Numbered from the stretch's first letter, positions 36,666 to 48,958 are shown. The stretch: DNA of 64,000 nucleotides from Hoplostethus atlanticus (GCA_034670405.1 JAXDDX010000004.1:7760001-7824000), one strand, 5' to 3'. Numbers and translations are program-made. The notes: generated from the sequence alone by a model not told the origin.

Positions 36666-38789
36666 GTTTATGCCCCAACCCCCCCTCCAACCCCCCCTCC
36701 CTTTCTCACTCTGCCCCCTTGCCTACTTTTGGGGGCCTTTCTTGTTGTTGTGTTCCCCAGAAAGAAAATCTTCCTAATGTCACACAAATCCTCCTCAGTA
36801 AACCCAATAGAACATTAAGTCTACAAACACTCCTTTTATTAGCCGTTTAGAAGCTCAGCTGCCAGCTCTATTGTTTCCACTGTATCCAAACGCTCCCTAG
36901 CCTCACCGACGTGACTTCCCATTGCACAAAAACAGTTTAATCACCTGTTTTATGGGGACAGACTTTTCAAACATCAACTATCTTGTCTTTCCTTGTTAAA
37001 CCGTTTTTGGTCCGACGGGGACATGTTGTATTGAGTTTTCTGCTTTAAGGCACAGACTGACCTGTCATCAGACTGGAAATGATTGTCCGCTGTTACTTAT
37101 TGATTTGGACTAACAGTGCAGTCCGTGTACAGTTGACCTGAATCGCATGCAATATTTGTGCAGAGGAATAAAACTGCAATGTGAACACCCTGACCTACAA
37201 TTGTCAGAGAAAAAGAGACAAGAAAGAAAATATCTTTTTTTAGTTGTGTGACATTCTCCTCATTCTTTATCCTAGCCCATTATCATGTTTATTCTAAAAC
37301 CAAACCTCCCCTTTAGATGACAGATATCCACAAGAGAGAGAGCGAGGCGAAGGTGGAGGACGAGAGAAAAATAGACAGAGGGAGATGTGTGTGAGAGGTA
37401 GATAGAAAGGGAGAAGCAGAGAGTGGGAGAGAGAGAGAGAGTCAGCCAGTGCGACAGTCAGCCAAGCAGACAGGCAAGTCACCTTTACTGTCAGTCAGCA
37501 GCCCCCTGTGAGCAGAGGACTAAATGAAACAAGGCCTTAGAGGTCCTCCATGTTGTCTCCTGTTTCATCCTCTTCCGCCATCACTCTTCAGCTCTTTAAC
37601 AGACATCACACATATAGTCACGAAGCCCTGGAGATTGTGAGGCTGGTTGGGGAGCAAGGGGTGCTGACCGCCAAGAGACCATGTAAGCAGTGACCTCCAT
37701 TACAACACATTAAAACAATGTTGTAAATGTCGTCCTCCAAGGTAAGAGAGCATTTCTGTCTTCCCACTCCCCTTTCTTTTTCTCTACCCATCTCAAGGCC
37801 ATCCCTCTGTTCCTCATTAAAACATCACATCCATACAGGGATGTCTACTCTGACATATTATACACTGTGCTGTTGTTGTTTGACTAAGACTATCACTCCC
37901 ATGGCCTCTTGGAGGCAGAGAAGACAGACAGGGCAATGTCCGTGTTGGCCAGTGATTGATGGTTTTAGGTGGATAAGAAGAGGGTCAGAGGTTCAGAAAA
38001 TCAAAAGTGAAAAAGTGAAATGATTCGGGGAATTGGACAACTAGAAGGATTCCATCACATGAAAAGCAGACAAGAACAAAATTTGATCTGATTCAAACAT
38101 CAGTCTGATAGAGACATGGACCAGAGCAGCACATTTCTTCTTTTAAATACCACAAAATGAATGAAGTGGTTTCACCTTTCAAGCAGGCTTTTCCAATTGA
38201 GGCAAGGCAAATAACCTTTACTAAGATAAAATAATGCTTGACCAACTACCCAAAGGCTAAATGTAGTTAACAAAACCAGCTTATTGACTAGAGACTTTGA
38301 AGTCTGTGCTTTTGGAGTCTGTATGATAAGAAGAAGTAATGAGAGTGCAGAGGAAGGACTCAGTTTTAAAACCCCGTAGGGAAACCCCTATGCCCCGCAG
38401 GCTGCATTATTAAAGGTGATATTTCGATGGAAAACATGCCCACAGAGCATCTCCTGGCTCTAGGAAGACAAAATCAAATAGAATCTTTGAAAGAAAACTT
38501 TTCTGCTTCTTTAATCCACCACACCAATTGGAATTTACTCTTCTCTTCCTATTGTGCACCTGTTTTTCTATACGCCCAGTTCAGCCTTTGAGTTCAGCCT
38601 TTGAATTGCATTTCACCTTTGTGACAGCCTGAGCCTGCTTTTCTTTTGAAGTAGTTTTCAATAGTCCTAAAATGTGTTTTGCTTTAAAACTATCGTCTTA
38701 ACAACTGAAAGTCCAAACACAGCCAAAACACCATACCATAAACTCGAAGTAGGGGCAGGAGAGGAGAGAGGAGAGAGGAGAGCCTCTGA

Positions 38790-38880
38790 CCTGATGTTCT
38801 AGCCCCAATCTGTTAATTAGAGCTATTCACCAACCAGATGCTTATAATTAAATTTATATGCAGTGGTGAATAGCCGGATG
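38790..38880. promoter_or_regulatory. Candidate element: AT-rich core between perfect 10-bp inverted repeats
   Basis: GCTATTCACC (38822-38831) and GGTGAATAGC (38865-38874) are exact inverted copies around a 33-bp core with TATAATTAAATTTATATGCA. TGTTAATTAGAG lies immediately before. Confidence 0.38.
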
Positions 38881-39044
38881 AAAAGAACAGATCCATCAGC
38901 AGGCCACGGAGGAGGTGTTCAGCAACCATCACATGGCGTGTAAAATACACAAGAACATAAAAAGCTCATTAAGAGAGACAATAAAGGGAAGAGACCCCCA
39001 AGCACTTCAAACACCATCTTGAGCTGTGCCCTGGAAGCATCCGC

Positions 39045-39122
39045 CCACCCCCTCCCTCCCCCTCCCTCCCTCCCTCTCATCTTCTCTTCTCTTCTCTTCT
39101 CTTCTCTTCTCTTCTCTTCTCT
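39045..39122. repeat. (CCCTC)n then (TCTTC)n pyrimidine tract
   Basis: Seven to eight TCTTC units after CCTCCCTCCC. It explains the frames of about 100-126 codons on both strands. Confidence 0.92.
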
Positions 39123-39210
39123 CCCCTGTCTCTTTCTGCACTTGTCCCATGTCGTGTTGTTTGTTGTCATGCCAGACGTGGACCTCTCCCCTCCAGAGAT
39201 GTTCAGGACA

Positions 39211-39248
39211 GACAACAACAACAACAACAACAACAACAACAGCAACAA
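39211..39248. repeat. (AAC)n trinucleotide array
   Basis: About twelve ACA units ending AGCAACAACATC. Poly-Asn or poly-Val/Leu frames here are artefacts. Confidence 0.92.
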
Positions 39249-39317
39249 CATCACGTCCGAACCAACACACCACAGCAGAAAAGCCGTCCTCACTCTCACT
39301 CCCAGTCCGACGCTCCA

Positions 39318-39490
39318 CTAGTTAATTATTGCTCAGAGCTATTTAAATACACCTAATTAAATGGAATGCAAAGTAGATCATTAGATGAAAGATGTTTGCT
39401 CCCCGGTGGAGCCGAGCTGGCAGCGTAGCCACGCCAAGCAAAAGGGCACCCTGGGTAGCTCTGTGGCCAATGGCCACCACGATGTTCATC
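39318..39490. promoter_or_regulatory. Candidate enhancer-like island
   Basis: TAGTTAATTATTGCTC, ATTTAAAT, CCTAATTAAATGGAATGCAAAG (homeodomain cores next to an octamer-like ATGCAAAG), then a GC-richer half with GTGGCCAATGGCCACC, a nearly palindromic CCAAT-containing site. No simple repeats. Confidence 0.36.
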
Positions 39491-40207
39491 AGGACCAAGG
39501 CCTATACAGGATGAGCTAGGCAAGAAAACGTCCTCACTGCTTTCCCGTCTATTTTAAAAAGGCAAACAACGATTTAATTTCCACTGAAACAGCTCTGCTA
39601 CTAAGCTGTGAGCTGTTCAAACAAGGAGCATATAGGGGGCAGATCATCAAAAGTAAATATCAAAGGATCTGACAGCCAGAGGTCTAATTGCTGTTATTTC
39701 CCATAAGGCCTTCCCCTGTTCTTTAGATAAATAAATGTGAGAACAGTAGAGAGAGGGTGTGTAGGTACAGCAGAAACACACAGAGCACTTACTACAGTGA
39801 ATTAAAAATGAATGTAATTGGGTAACGTAATGAGTTTGTTTACCGAACATATGTACATTCTGCTGGGCGGAGCTTCCTCCAAGAAGAGAAGAGAAGAAGG
39901 AGTGAGGTGTTTGCTCAGTGAGGTAAATCAGTAGTAGGTCCATTCCACTCTCCAGCGGTATGAAGGCCCTTCTCTCCTGTCAGCCCTTAATTAACTATTG
40001 ACCGCGCCACTAACGGGAACCAAGGAGCAGAAGACAAAAAAGCCAGACTAAAGGCTAATGGCCTGAGAACGTGATGCATCCCTTGAAGGTCTTTTCTCTG
40101 CTCCACTCACCTTTTCTCTCAGGTTAGGCAGTGTTTCAAACAGCCCAGCGTACACTGTCAGCAACAACTTGCTCTCAGAATCTATGGCTGTTTGAGCCAA
40201 GCCTGAA

Positions 40208-40210
<3 letters not shown>

Positions 40211-40286
<76 letters not shown>
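40211..40286. repeat. (TG)n microsatellite
   Basis: About 38 pure TG units. Confidence 0.93.
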
Positions 40287-40287
<1 letters not shown>

Positions 40288-40461
40288 ATGCATCTATGTG
40301 TTTTGGCACCTAACACAAAGCCAAACAGACAGAGAAAAGGAGAAAATGTTTGGGAATGACAGAATTTGCAATGGCATTACTGCGGGCATAATTAGCATCA
40401 GAGCTGAGGGACACAAGTATGCACAAACAAACACACACATGCAAGACACATATAGACACTC

Positions 40462-40464
<3 letters not shown>

Positions 40465-40504
<40 letters not shown>
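40465..40504. repeat. (CA)n microsatellite
   Basis: About 19 CA units, 180 bp from the preceding TG array and of opposite sense. Confidence 0.92.
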
Positions 40505-40509
<5 letters not shown>

Positions 40510-40839
40510 TTCTACTGCCCACAGACTAACAAGGGGCTGTATGCTAAACACATACGCCCACACACAGATTATATGCACACAGGGAGAAACAAGCCACTTT
40601 CCAGTCATACACTATTGCATGCCAGGGTCTGCTCCCTATGGACTGAATGCTCTATCTATCTTATATATGCTTTACATTTCTATTTCTATTCAATCTAATG
40701 AATAGAACTTTAGGGGTATCCATAGCATATGTGGGCTATGAGGATTGTGGCTATCTGTAAACATGTTTTTAAAGTAAAAGAATACAGACAATGCAAAAAG
40801 TACATCTGCTTAGAGGAAAGCTGTTGTGAGGCCATGAAG

Positions 40840-41050
40840 AGATAATTAACCAGCATGAGTCCACCATTGCACTCCCCCATGGAGCGACCATACAGCCACC
40901 TAATGCAATTAGGGCTTTTTACTTGTTCATCGTTTTCTGTCTAATTCTGTCTCGTTCACTAATGTATAGAACACGTAATTGCCACCTGCAGCGCTGATCA
41001 TGTACCGCTCAGCTGTATACCTGTAATTACAGGGAATAATGGAGAGCAGA
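40840..41050. promoter_or_regulatory. Candidate enhancer-like island
   Basis: Repeat-free DNA with GATAATTAACC, ATGCAATTAGGG, ACGTAATTGCCACCTGCAGC (homeodomain core beside an E-box CACCTG) and TGTAATTACAGG. Motif-based only. Confidence 0.33.
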
Positions 41051-42486
41051 ATGTATCACAGCACTGATTGATAGTCCTGTTTGTGTGAGCCGTCCTCCCA
41101 CTATGGAGGTATGATCAAACACATGAGCATACATGGAGACCAGGCTGGAGACAAAGCAGGATGGATAACTCAAAGGTGATATAGGATACGAGCCGGGTCC
41201 ACCGCTTCGCCTCGATATCATTATTATTATTCCCACTGGTGGGCATGGACTGGTGGGTGGACCGTAATTGGCATAGAAAGTGAGCAAATGGCTCAGCCTC
41301 AGACATCATGACTATCAGTGAATGATGGGGAATCATCATCATGAGCCTTCTGGTATGCCGTCTCTGCTTTGTCTTGCCTATGCCTAGATTCAAGATTGAT
41401 CCTGATCCAAGGTGAGTTCTCCATTTCCGGCAAAACTAGGTATTGAGAAGCGATACCTACCTACCTATCAGCACAGATGATGATGATTTTTGGTGTCAAT
41501 ATCAATTTTAAGGCATGAACGTTATCAAAAGTTACCGAAACTCTGCAAGATGTTGAACAAGTTGATCTCAACTATTCTACTAGTTTATTGGCATTTATTT
41601 ACAGTAGGGAATCAATTGATTACAATCACTTTGATTAAAGGTGTAACATGTTGCATCTTGACATCAATAAATCATTAATTGTGACACATTAGTATAATTA
41701 CTGTAAACAAACACCCATCTCTGATTAGATTGGCCTCTACTGGCCTCAACACTGCAGTTTACAATGTGTGCCACCACGGCAGATTTTTGGGGGAAATCTA
41801 CAACTCTTCCTTCTCATTTGTTTACTGTAATTATACCAAGGTTACAATTAATTTGAGAATGTTATATTAATGTTTACAAATGCAGATGTAGCACCTTCAA
41901 AGAATGGCAAACACAAAGGTTTTTCTTTTCTCTATCTTTTATCTTTCATGAAATATTGTATGTGTTCACACAACAAAGTTATTTAAGTTATTGAAAAAGC
42001 ACTAATGACAAGAATCAGAACTAGTCAGTGTATCATATATAATATTGTATAGTATTTGTGTATAATATTTCATAGTATATCAGTCTGACTTTATGACTGT
42101 AATAAATGGGAATTATAGGGGTGGTCATTGACTGTTGGCTATATAGAATACAGGCCCTGAGTCGAAGAGTCAATGGACCGCCGGCTTCTCCACTACAACA
42201 GAATTATGAGCAGGATGGATGGTTCAGTCATGACATCAATATCTACTTATCCATGTGTCCATCTAAAAATCGTCTGAAAGGAATGTGATTAAAAGGCTAT
42301 GTGATTCATGCTTTCGATTCTATTGATCTCCTTATATAAACCATTAGTCGAGCCTCAGACACACATGCGCCCTGACACGTGTGCACACATACACATACAG
42401 TATAGACACACACACACACAGAAACACACACTGCCAACATCTATAAATATCAAACCTAGGTGGATGGTAGACTGAATGACAACCTT

Positions 42487-42489
<3 letters not shown>

Positions 42490-42546
<57 letters not shown>

Positions 42547-42567
42547 ATACACACACACACACACACG
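42490..42567. repeat. (CT)n-(CA)n compound microsatellite
   Basis: About 26 CT units then CA units. A second CT tract follows at 42751-42791. Confidence 0.92.
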
Positions 42568-42859
42568 CCAGGGCAAGCCAGACAGCTAGTTTGCTGTGAA
42601 TTTTAAATGATAAGCTGAGCAGTGGCGAGCGGCAGCTATTCCTGGACGCTAGGTGCACCGGGCACCGCTGGAAGATTTATCTCCTCCTCAGAAATTTCAT
42701 TTGGGGAAGGAATAATAAGGCCTAGGAAATGAAAGTTAATCATGGAACCTCTCTCTCTCTCTCTTTCTCTTTCTCTCTATCCCTCTCTCTCTTCCTGACA
42801 GTGCTTTGAGACCCTGGCCAGGGCCTGCTTTATTTAGTCAGGCCCCTTTTGTCTTTTTC

Positions 42860-43060
42860 CCCCAACCTCTTAAATGCTTCATAAATCAGCAACAAGGCGT
42901 ACCTTCTGACGCTTTGTTGTCCCCCAGAAACTAATTACAATGAGAGAGCCCTTCCGCCAGCCTAACTGAAACTAGAATGAAATGGTTTCTAGCACCTATT
43001 AGACAGGCGGGCAGGTTAAAGAGCAGTAGGAACGGAGTGGGAAACGATAGAAGAGGTAGC
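42860..43060. promoter_or_regulatory. Candidate regulatory island
   Basis: Repeat-free DNA including CTTCATAAATCAGCAACAAG, GAAACTAATTACAATGAG and CACCTATTAGACAGGCGG. Confidence 0.28.
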
Positions 43061-43218
43061 GGTAATGTTTCTTTGAATTTAGAGAGAATTTTATTACATT
43101 TCTACTTAACTAGACAGCATACTGAGACATGGAGGAGTAATACACACTGTAGTACTGTAGATGTAGATGGACTGCAATATTCAGCAACATAGGATTTAAC
43201 AAAGTGTATGCCTTAACC

Positions 43219-43330
43219 CAGGGGTTCTCAAACATTGGACCATGGACCCCCAGATAGACACCCATTAGCCCACAGACCCCCATTTGATAAGATGTTGTCC
43301 CCGAGGCCCCTATATAGGAGTCTGCTGTTG
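43219..43330 (+). mobile_element. hAT-type element, left end only
   Basis: CAGGGGTTCTCAAACATTGG followed by CATGGACCCCC is the classic hAT/Charlie-like terminus. No matching CCCCTG right end or 8-bp target duplication was found, so it is probably truncated. Confidence 0.55.
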
Positions 43331-43659
43331 ATTTACTGAATTGTAGAACTTTCTGCACTGTATTTGGGACAGGTAACAGTGATTATAGTGAGACCTATGA
43401 TTGCAAAAGTCATTCTTCTACATTCTCCAATTGGGATAACATCTATTAAATCAAAATATTAGTGAAGTTAAATTCTTCCTTATTTTAGCTGCTAACCAAA
43501 TTAAGAATTTCTCTGTGCATGTAAACGTAGTGGGATGAGTGCATCGAGGCTACAAAGGCCATGGAGATTAGATGAACTGAATGAAACAGAATAGAATTAT
43601 TTCAAACTTGAGGAGGCAGGAAGGGAGAGAGGAAGAAGAAAATCAAATGAAAACAAAAA

Positions 43660-43830
43660 AAACTGGAGGAGGAATTACGAGCCGAAACGGCAGCCAGGCG
43701 CGTGTTTTTGATGTTTGTGTTCCTCAACAATCTAAACAGCCAGATATTAATTGGAAATTGAAATACGCTGTAAAAATGACCTTGGCATCTGCTGTTGTTC
43801 CTTAACATCTCCATAAAAACACATTAAAAT
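43660..43830. promoter_or_regulatory. Candidate regulatory island
   Basis: Repeat-free sequence with GGAATTACGAGCC, GATATTAATTGGAAATTG and AATGACCTTGGCA (nuclear-receptor-like TGACCTTG). Confidence 0.27.
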
Positions 43831-44399
43831 GCAAGTCATGGAAATGGGTGGAAAATATGAGAAAAGCCTCCATACTAGCATAGTGGATGTGGGGCTGCAC
43901 GTTCTGTTTATTGTCGTAGTTTATGGCGGTAAACCCAAGAGGGACTTTTATAAGACGCAGGGATGTAAGGACCTAGCTTTATGGTTGTTTTAACACTGAT
44001 AGCTAAAGCCAATATATATTTTTAAAAAGACGGTTTATTTTATTGATAGCGTAGGGCTCAGGCATTCGTGCAGGCGTACACGTGAGTAAACACACACACA
44101 CATAGCTACTTACACACTCTCTCAGAGAGAGTATAGTCATCAAAAGCATGAATAAGAACCGACCAAGTATCGGTTGATGAATCCAATCTTCTTTGGAAAA
44201 AAAGAATACTGCTGTCTGTCGTCAGTCACTTAACCTGAATCGCTTGTGTAAACACCCTGTGGGATAAATGGGTATTATCTTAGAGGAGGCCGAGAGCTGG
44301 CGAAGCCCATGGGGGATGGAAATAACTAGAAAAAGCTATCGCCTCCATTTCCTGGACAATGAGTACAGCTGTAATGAGTATTGGTGTGTTTATGTCTTT

Positions 44400-44480
44400 G
44401 CGTGCATGTGTGTGTGTGTGTGTGTGCTTGCCTGTGTTAGAGAGAGAGAGAGAGAGCAAGAGAAAGATGAGAGAGAGAGA
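44400..44480. repeat. (TG)n then (GA)n low-complexity tract
   Basis: Short TG and GA blocks. Confidence 0.88.
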
Positions 44481-44509
44481 GATCACTGTAATGAGGTGTC
44501 TGGGATGCT

Positions 44510-44700
44510 GATGTGTTTTCTTCGATACGCAGCGTAAAGCTAACAGTTCTCGGAGCCGGGTGCTTTAATATATACGCCTCCTGACCAAGTCGAGCTGATC
44601 CAGATTGCTTCTCAGTGATATGATTGCGGTGAGCAGCGATGTGATTGGCTGCCGTGTTTACCCGCCGGTTGGAGAGAGGCAAAAAGGCCGTCCTTCCTCT
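44510..44700. promoter_or_regulatory. Candidate regulatory island
   Basis: Unique sequence with TTAATATATACG, GTGATATGATTGCGG, GTGATTGGCTGCC (inverted CCAAT) and TGTTTACCCGCC (forkhead-like). Confidence 0.28.
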
Positions 44701-44715
44701 GCCAAATGCATGCAT

Positions 44716-44758
44716 TCTTTCTTTCTTTCTTTCTATCTGTCTTTCTTTCTTTCTTTCA
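44716..44758. repeat. (TTTC)n tetranucleotide array
   Basis: Two blocks of four to five TTTC units split by TATCTG. Confidence 0.9.
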
Positions 44759-44879
44759 TCCCATCTATTTCTATGGATCCATGTGTCCTCGTCCATGTCC
44801 ATTTCTTCCAGTTTTTATCTCCATTTTATATATTTTACGATTCTTGTTTTTTAGATAGGTAAATAATAGATAAGTGCTA

Positions 44880-44950
44880 TTATTATTAGTAGTAGCAACA
44901 TTAGTAGTAGCTGTAGTAGCAGTAGTAGTAGTAGTAGTACTAGTAGTAGC

Positions 44951-44981
<31 letters not shown>

Positions 44982-45194
44982 CAGTAGTAGTAGCAGTAGT
45001 AGTAGTAGATGCAGTAGTAGTAGCAGTAGTAGTAGTAGATGCAGTAGTAGTAATAGCAGTAGTAGTAGCAGCAGCAGTAGTAGTAGCAGTAGTAGTAGTA
45101 GATGCAGTAGTAGTAATAGCAGTAGTAGTAGCAGCAGCAGTAGTAGTAGCAGTAGTAGTAGTAGATGCAGTAGTAGTAGTAATAGTAGTAGTCA
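44880..45194. repeat. (TAG)n trinucleotide array with 63-bp higher-order unit
   Basis: Over 300 bp of AGT/AGC triplets. The landmark GATGCAGTAG occurs at 45008, 45038, 45101 and 45164, so the right part is built from 30- and 63-bp units. Minus-strand frames of 121-145 codons are poly-Tyr/Thr/Cys reads of it. Confidence 0.95.
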
Positions 45195-45417
45195 TCCATC
45201 CATCCCATCTGTTCACAGTTCTGATTGCCTGTTGCTCTGTAGGTTGATTTATCTCCTGTTTTCCCTTCTTCTCCTTTCTTCTGTCACTCGTTCCTTTTCC
45301 CTCCCTCTCGTATCAGTCTTCTCCTGCCTGGGGCCGAGGCCCCTGCCTTATGGACAAGGCCTGTCTGCTAGTGGGAGGTAACACAGCAATAACACATCAC
45401 CCAGCATGACACAACAG

Positions 45418-45419
<2 letters not shown>

Positions 45420-45453
<34 letters not shown>

Positions 45454-45482
45454 TTGGGACACACACACACACACACACACAC
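45420..45482. repeat. Inverted dinucleotide repeat: (TG)n next to (CA)n
   Basis: About 15 TG units, the short spacer TCTTGGGA, then about 11 CA units. This is a natural long hairpin or cruciform. Confidence 0.93.
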
Positions 45483-45963
45483 CTGTGGACTTTGAGGAGG
45501 ATTTTCCAGGCAGACAAATATTAAAATGCATGACAACTCTTGCATGACAGCCCTGTCATCATCCATCCATCAACCAACTTAGCAACACACATATGCGCAC
45601 ACACTGTACACACACACACACACACACAAGTACACACATCGTGCAAACGTAGAAATATGCTGATGCTGATTGAATGTCATGTCATTTACTAAGCAATAAA
45701 CAGCTGAGAGAGAGAACGAGAGAGAGTGGGAGAGATGGGTCTGAAGAAGTGAACATGACACCCCGCACCTGCACCAACATCTGAAGGCTTAGGCTCGGCC
45801 CAGGGCATGAATCCATTTTATTCCTCATTTCTTTTCATTCGGTCATCATGCAGCAGGCTGTTTGTTCAACCCACTAGGCTGTCACATCTAATTCTGCCCC
45901 ATCTGCCTGGAGAGAGGCAGACTGACGTTGACAGGGTTTCACTGTCTGGACCTGCTGCAGACA

Positions 45964-46008
45964 TGGATGGTTGGATGGATGGATGGATGGATGGATGGAT
46001 GGATGGAT
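45964..46008. repeat. (ATGG)n tetranucleotide array
   Basis: About ten ATGG units. Confidence 0.92.
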
Positions 46009-46042
46009 CAATGGAAGAGAGCTCACAGATGAACAAAAAATA

Positions 46043-46420
46043 CAGGGTCTGAATTGAGGGGGGGCTGGGTGGGGTCGGGACCCCCCATAACAAACAAGGT
46101 ACCCCTGATAAGAAAGGGACAATGAAGCTTGGGGGGTCCCACATAGTATTATGGTTGTAATAAAAACAATGACAATAAATTGTCAATTCCATTTGGGGCA
46201 TTTATTAACGCTTCGCCTGTCTTCATTTTGTACTTCTGTTCAGCATGTGTGGTCACACAGTCAGATCGACTGATCTGGTTCTCTCTGATAGACAGCAGAT
46301 GCTGACCAATCAGAATCCTCTTAGACAGCATAGGCACAGCCCCCACCCCTTTCACCCCCACCACCCATCCGCACCAAACAGGGGACCCCCCATAACTGAA
46401 TTCACTCAATTTGAACCCTG
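46043..46420. mobile_element. 378-bp non-autonomous hAT element with target-site duplication
   Basis: Starts CAGGGTCTGAATTGAG and ends CTCAATTTGAACCCTG, imperfect terminal inverted repeats of hAT type. The 8-bp flanks AAAAAATA (46035-46042) and GAAAAATA (46421-46428) match at 7 of 8 positions. Inside, GGGACCCCCCATAAC occurs in direct orientation near both ends. There is no coding sequence. Confidence 0.85.
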
Positions 46421-46559
46421 GAAAAATACCTTTAAGGCTTGTCTGCCTGGTGACAATCTCAGGGTTGAGTGAACTGTCATTAGATGTGCTATTTTAGATA
46501 CTGTACAATTTCAGACACTCCCTGTCCATCAACTTTCCTCAATCTTACCAGTACATCAT

Positions 46560-46790
46560 TACAGTACCTTAACGGAAATCTTTAATAACTGACTGTGTAC
46601 CGATGGCTGCAGCCAGTTAGCCCAGGGCCTCTTCCCTCACTCCTGCCTCTGAATCCAGAGTGTAAATCAGAGCCTTAAGCAGGCAATATCCTCCGCTAGT
46701 CCCTCTGCTCTCTCTTATCTTTAAGCCATATATTGCCTTTTCCATGCAGCAATTTCCCCAAACTTAGCCTGTCTTTTCCCTCAAGACTTA
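46560..46790. promoter_or_regulatory. Candidate regulatory island
   Basis: Repeat-free sequence rich in CAGCAATTTCCCC-, GCCATATATTGCC- and TTAAGCAGGC-type motifs. Low support. Confidence 0.2.
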
Positions 46791-47738
46791 TGGTGATCAG
46801 GTTTTATTGGTTAGGGTCTACTACAAGTGAATCCAGAAAGGTATGAGAGGGGCAGAAGGGAGGACAGCTATTTGTGGACAGATTTATTTGTGGTAGAGTC
46901 GCAGGAGGGGGCTGCCTATTCAACCAGTATATTTTTCAATTATACACAGTACATATCAAACTGGAACTGTGTTGTGCTGTGGAACTGGATGGAAAAAGGT
47001 CATAGTGCCTGCCTCACACACAGTATATTACAGTCAATTTGTTCAGTAGAAAGGGTTCAATTCTCAGCACTATCCAAACTGGGATGAGGGGTATAACATT
47101 TAAAACGTGTCAACATGCTTCACTTATTCTCTTTAAAGAATTGCCATTAGTAAGATTAATTTCCACATCTAACACAGAGGATAATGCATATTGATTATAC
47201 CATTACCATCTGCACCATAACGAATTGATTCTATCCTCTACTCTATATTGTCGTAGCGGGCAGTAATATCACTTGAGTGACAGTTGGATTCTGCAAGGCT
47301 GATATTGGACAGGTTGTTCTGTGCCAAAGGCGTGGTCATACAGTTGAAATATGGTTCCAGTCATTTAAAATATTAAATGTATTATGCATGGATGGATCTC
47401 ATTCATTTTGTGCATGTTCGTGTTTCATAAGTTGATGTAAATGAACTATATTTGCACCCACAGTCGGAGCCCATTGTAAATGGGATGTGATGTGAACGCT
47501 CATCTTGCTGGGAATAATGACAAAACCGGTGGGTGAATTTATTCTGAGACTCCATTTTATGGTTAAATTACAAAACATGCAATTCAAATGATTGCCATTG
47601 TAAAATATGAATCTTTAGATATTGGAATATCAGTATGGTGCATTTTCTGTTGGGGAATGGGAGGCCCAGATTTCTTAAAACCACAACTTCAAGAAGGATT
47701 GGAGAAATAAATCTGCAATATAACTGATATGGCAGAAA

Positions 47739-47780
47739 TTCTATTCTATTCTATTCTATTCTATTCTATTCTATTCTATT
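47739..47780. repeat. (ATTCT)n pentanucleotide array
   Basis: About eight ATTCT units, with a lone unit again at 47801-47810. Confidence 0.93.
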
Positions 47781-48010
47781 GTGTCTGCTTGGACTGGCCC
47801 ATTCTATTCTAATCTCACCAGTTTGTCAACAGTAGCAGTGGTGGAACAGATCGGCACAGCAGAGCAGATTCACTCTAATCTGCTGTATGATATCAACATG
47901 TTACTGTTCTCCTGGTTTAAGCCACGATTAGACAGCAGATTGAAGACATTTGTTGCGTGCAGTTCCACAGACTATCGAGAGACATGGTGATAAAAACAAC
48001 ATGCATGGGT

Positions 48011-48062
48011 GTGTGTGTGTGTGTGGGTGGGTGTGGGGGGTGGAGAAGTGGGGGGGGATGCA
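48011..48062 (+). repeat. TG array passing into G-tracts
   Basis: TG units then GGGTGGGTGTGGGGGG and GGGGGGGG, a potential G-quadruplex. Confidence 0.7.
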
Positions 48063-48731
48063 GGTCTGTATACATAAAAGAAAAATGATGTGCCCATGTA
48101 CATGCATTCACACCATCACACAATTTTGTACAGTCAATATAAATTAAATACATAATTGCACATTACCCACATTATCAAACCCACAAATACTATATGGTTG
48201 TACACTGACTCACACAAACACACACACACACAAATGCATAGCAACACATATACTTACAAATATGTATTTTTATATAAGTATATATTCACACAACCAGGAC
48301 CTGCAACAGTTTTCTACATGGAAAATTTATTTTACATTATGAATTCTATAGGATCCGTGGGAAATATAATTGCTTTACGGTGGACAAACGAAAAAAACAT
48401 AAAGAGATTAAAAAATAAGCCACCAATGGTGAGTTATAGGGCGAAGCAATGCCACAGCAGATTATGTGAATCTATACAACGCCCACCCTGACTAATGACA
48501 TGAAAATTACATGTTCATAGTGCATTAACACACACACACACACACACACACATTAAGGAGACTTACAAGCATGTGCTGATGCGTTGTCCCTGTTAGATCC
48601 ATGTATACATGAACAAATCAGCCAGGCCTAATGCTCGCATCGGGGAATACAGACCAACCTAATTGATTCCAACAGCCACTTGGAAAGAGAGATAATAGTG
48701 CTATCCACACCCAGATCCAGCGTGTGGTCCA

Positions 48732-48795
48732 GTGTGTGTGTGTGTGTGTGTGTGCGTGTGTGTGCGTGTGTGTGTGTTTACACAGTACATGTATA

Positions 48796-48835
<40 letters not shown>

Positions 48836-48886
48836 TGTGCTTGTTCCTCTTTGTGTATGTCTTTGCATGTGCAAGCCTATGTGTGT

Positions 48887-48925
<39 letters not shown>

Positions 48926-48958
48926 TGTGTTGGCTTGTGTGTATGCGTGTGTATATGC
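48732..48958. repeat. Large compound (TG)n tract
   Basis: Three TG blocks separated by short unique sequence. They generate frames of more than 100 codons in all plus frames, none a gene. Confidence 0.93.

Noticed and set aside
40214-40705. 163-codon plus-strand frame
   Set aside because: It starts in a (TG)n array (Val-Cys repeats), passes through a (CA)n array and resembles no protein.
44771-45216. Minus-strand frames of 121-145 codons (poly-Tyr or poly-Thr)
   Set aside because: They are a TAG-triplet array read in frames without stops, with no protein-like composition.
47040-47060. GGGTTCAATTCTC as a tRNA or SINE B box
   Set aside because: No convincing A box at the right spacing and no cloverleaf.
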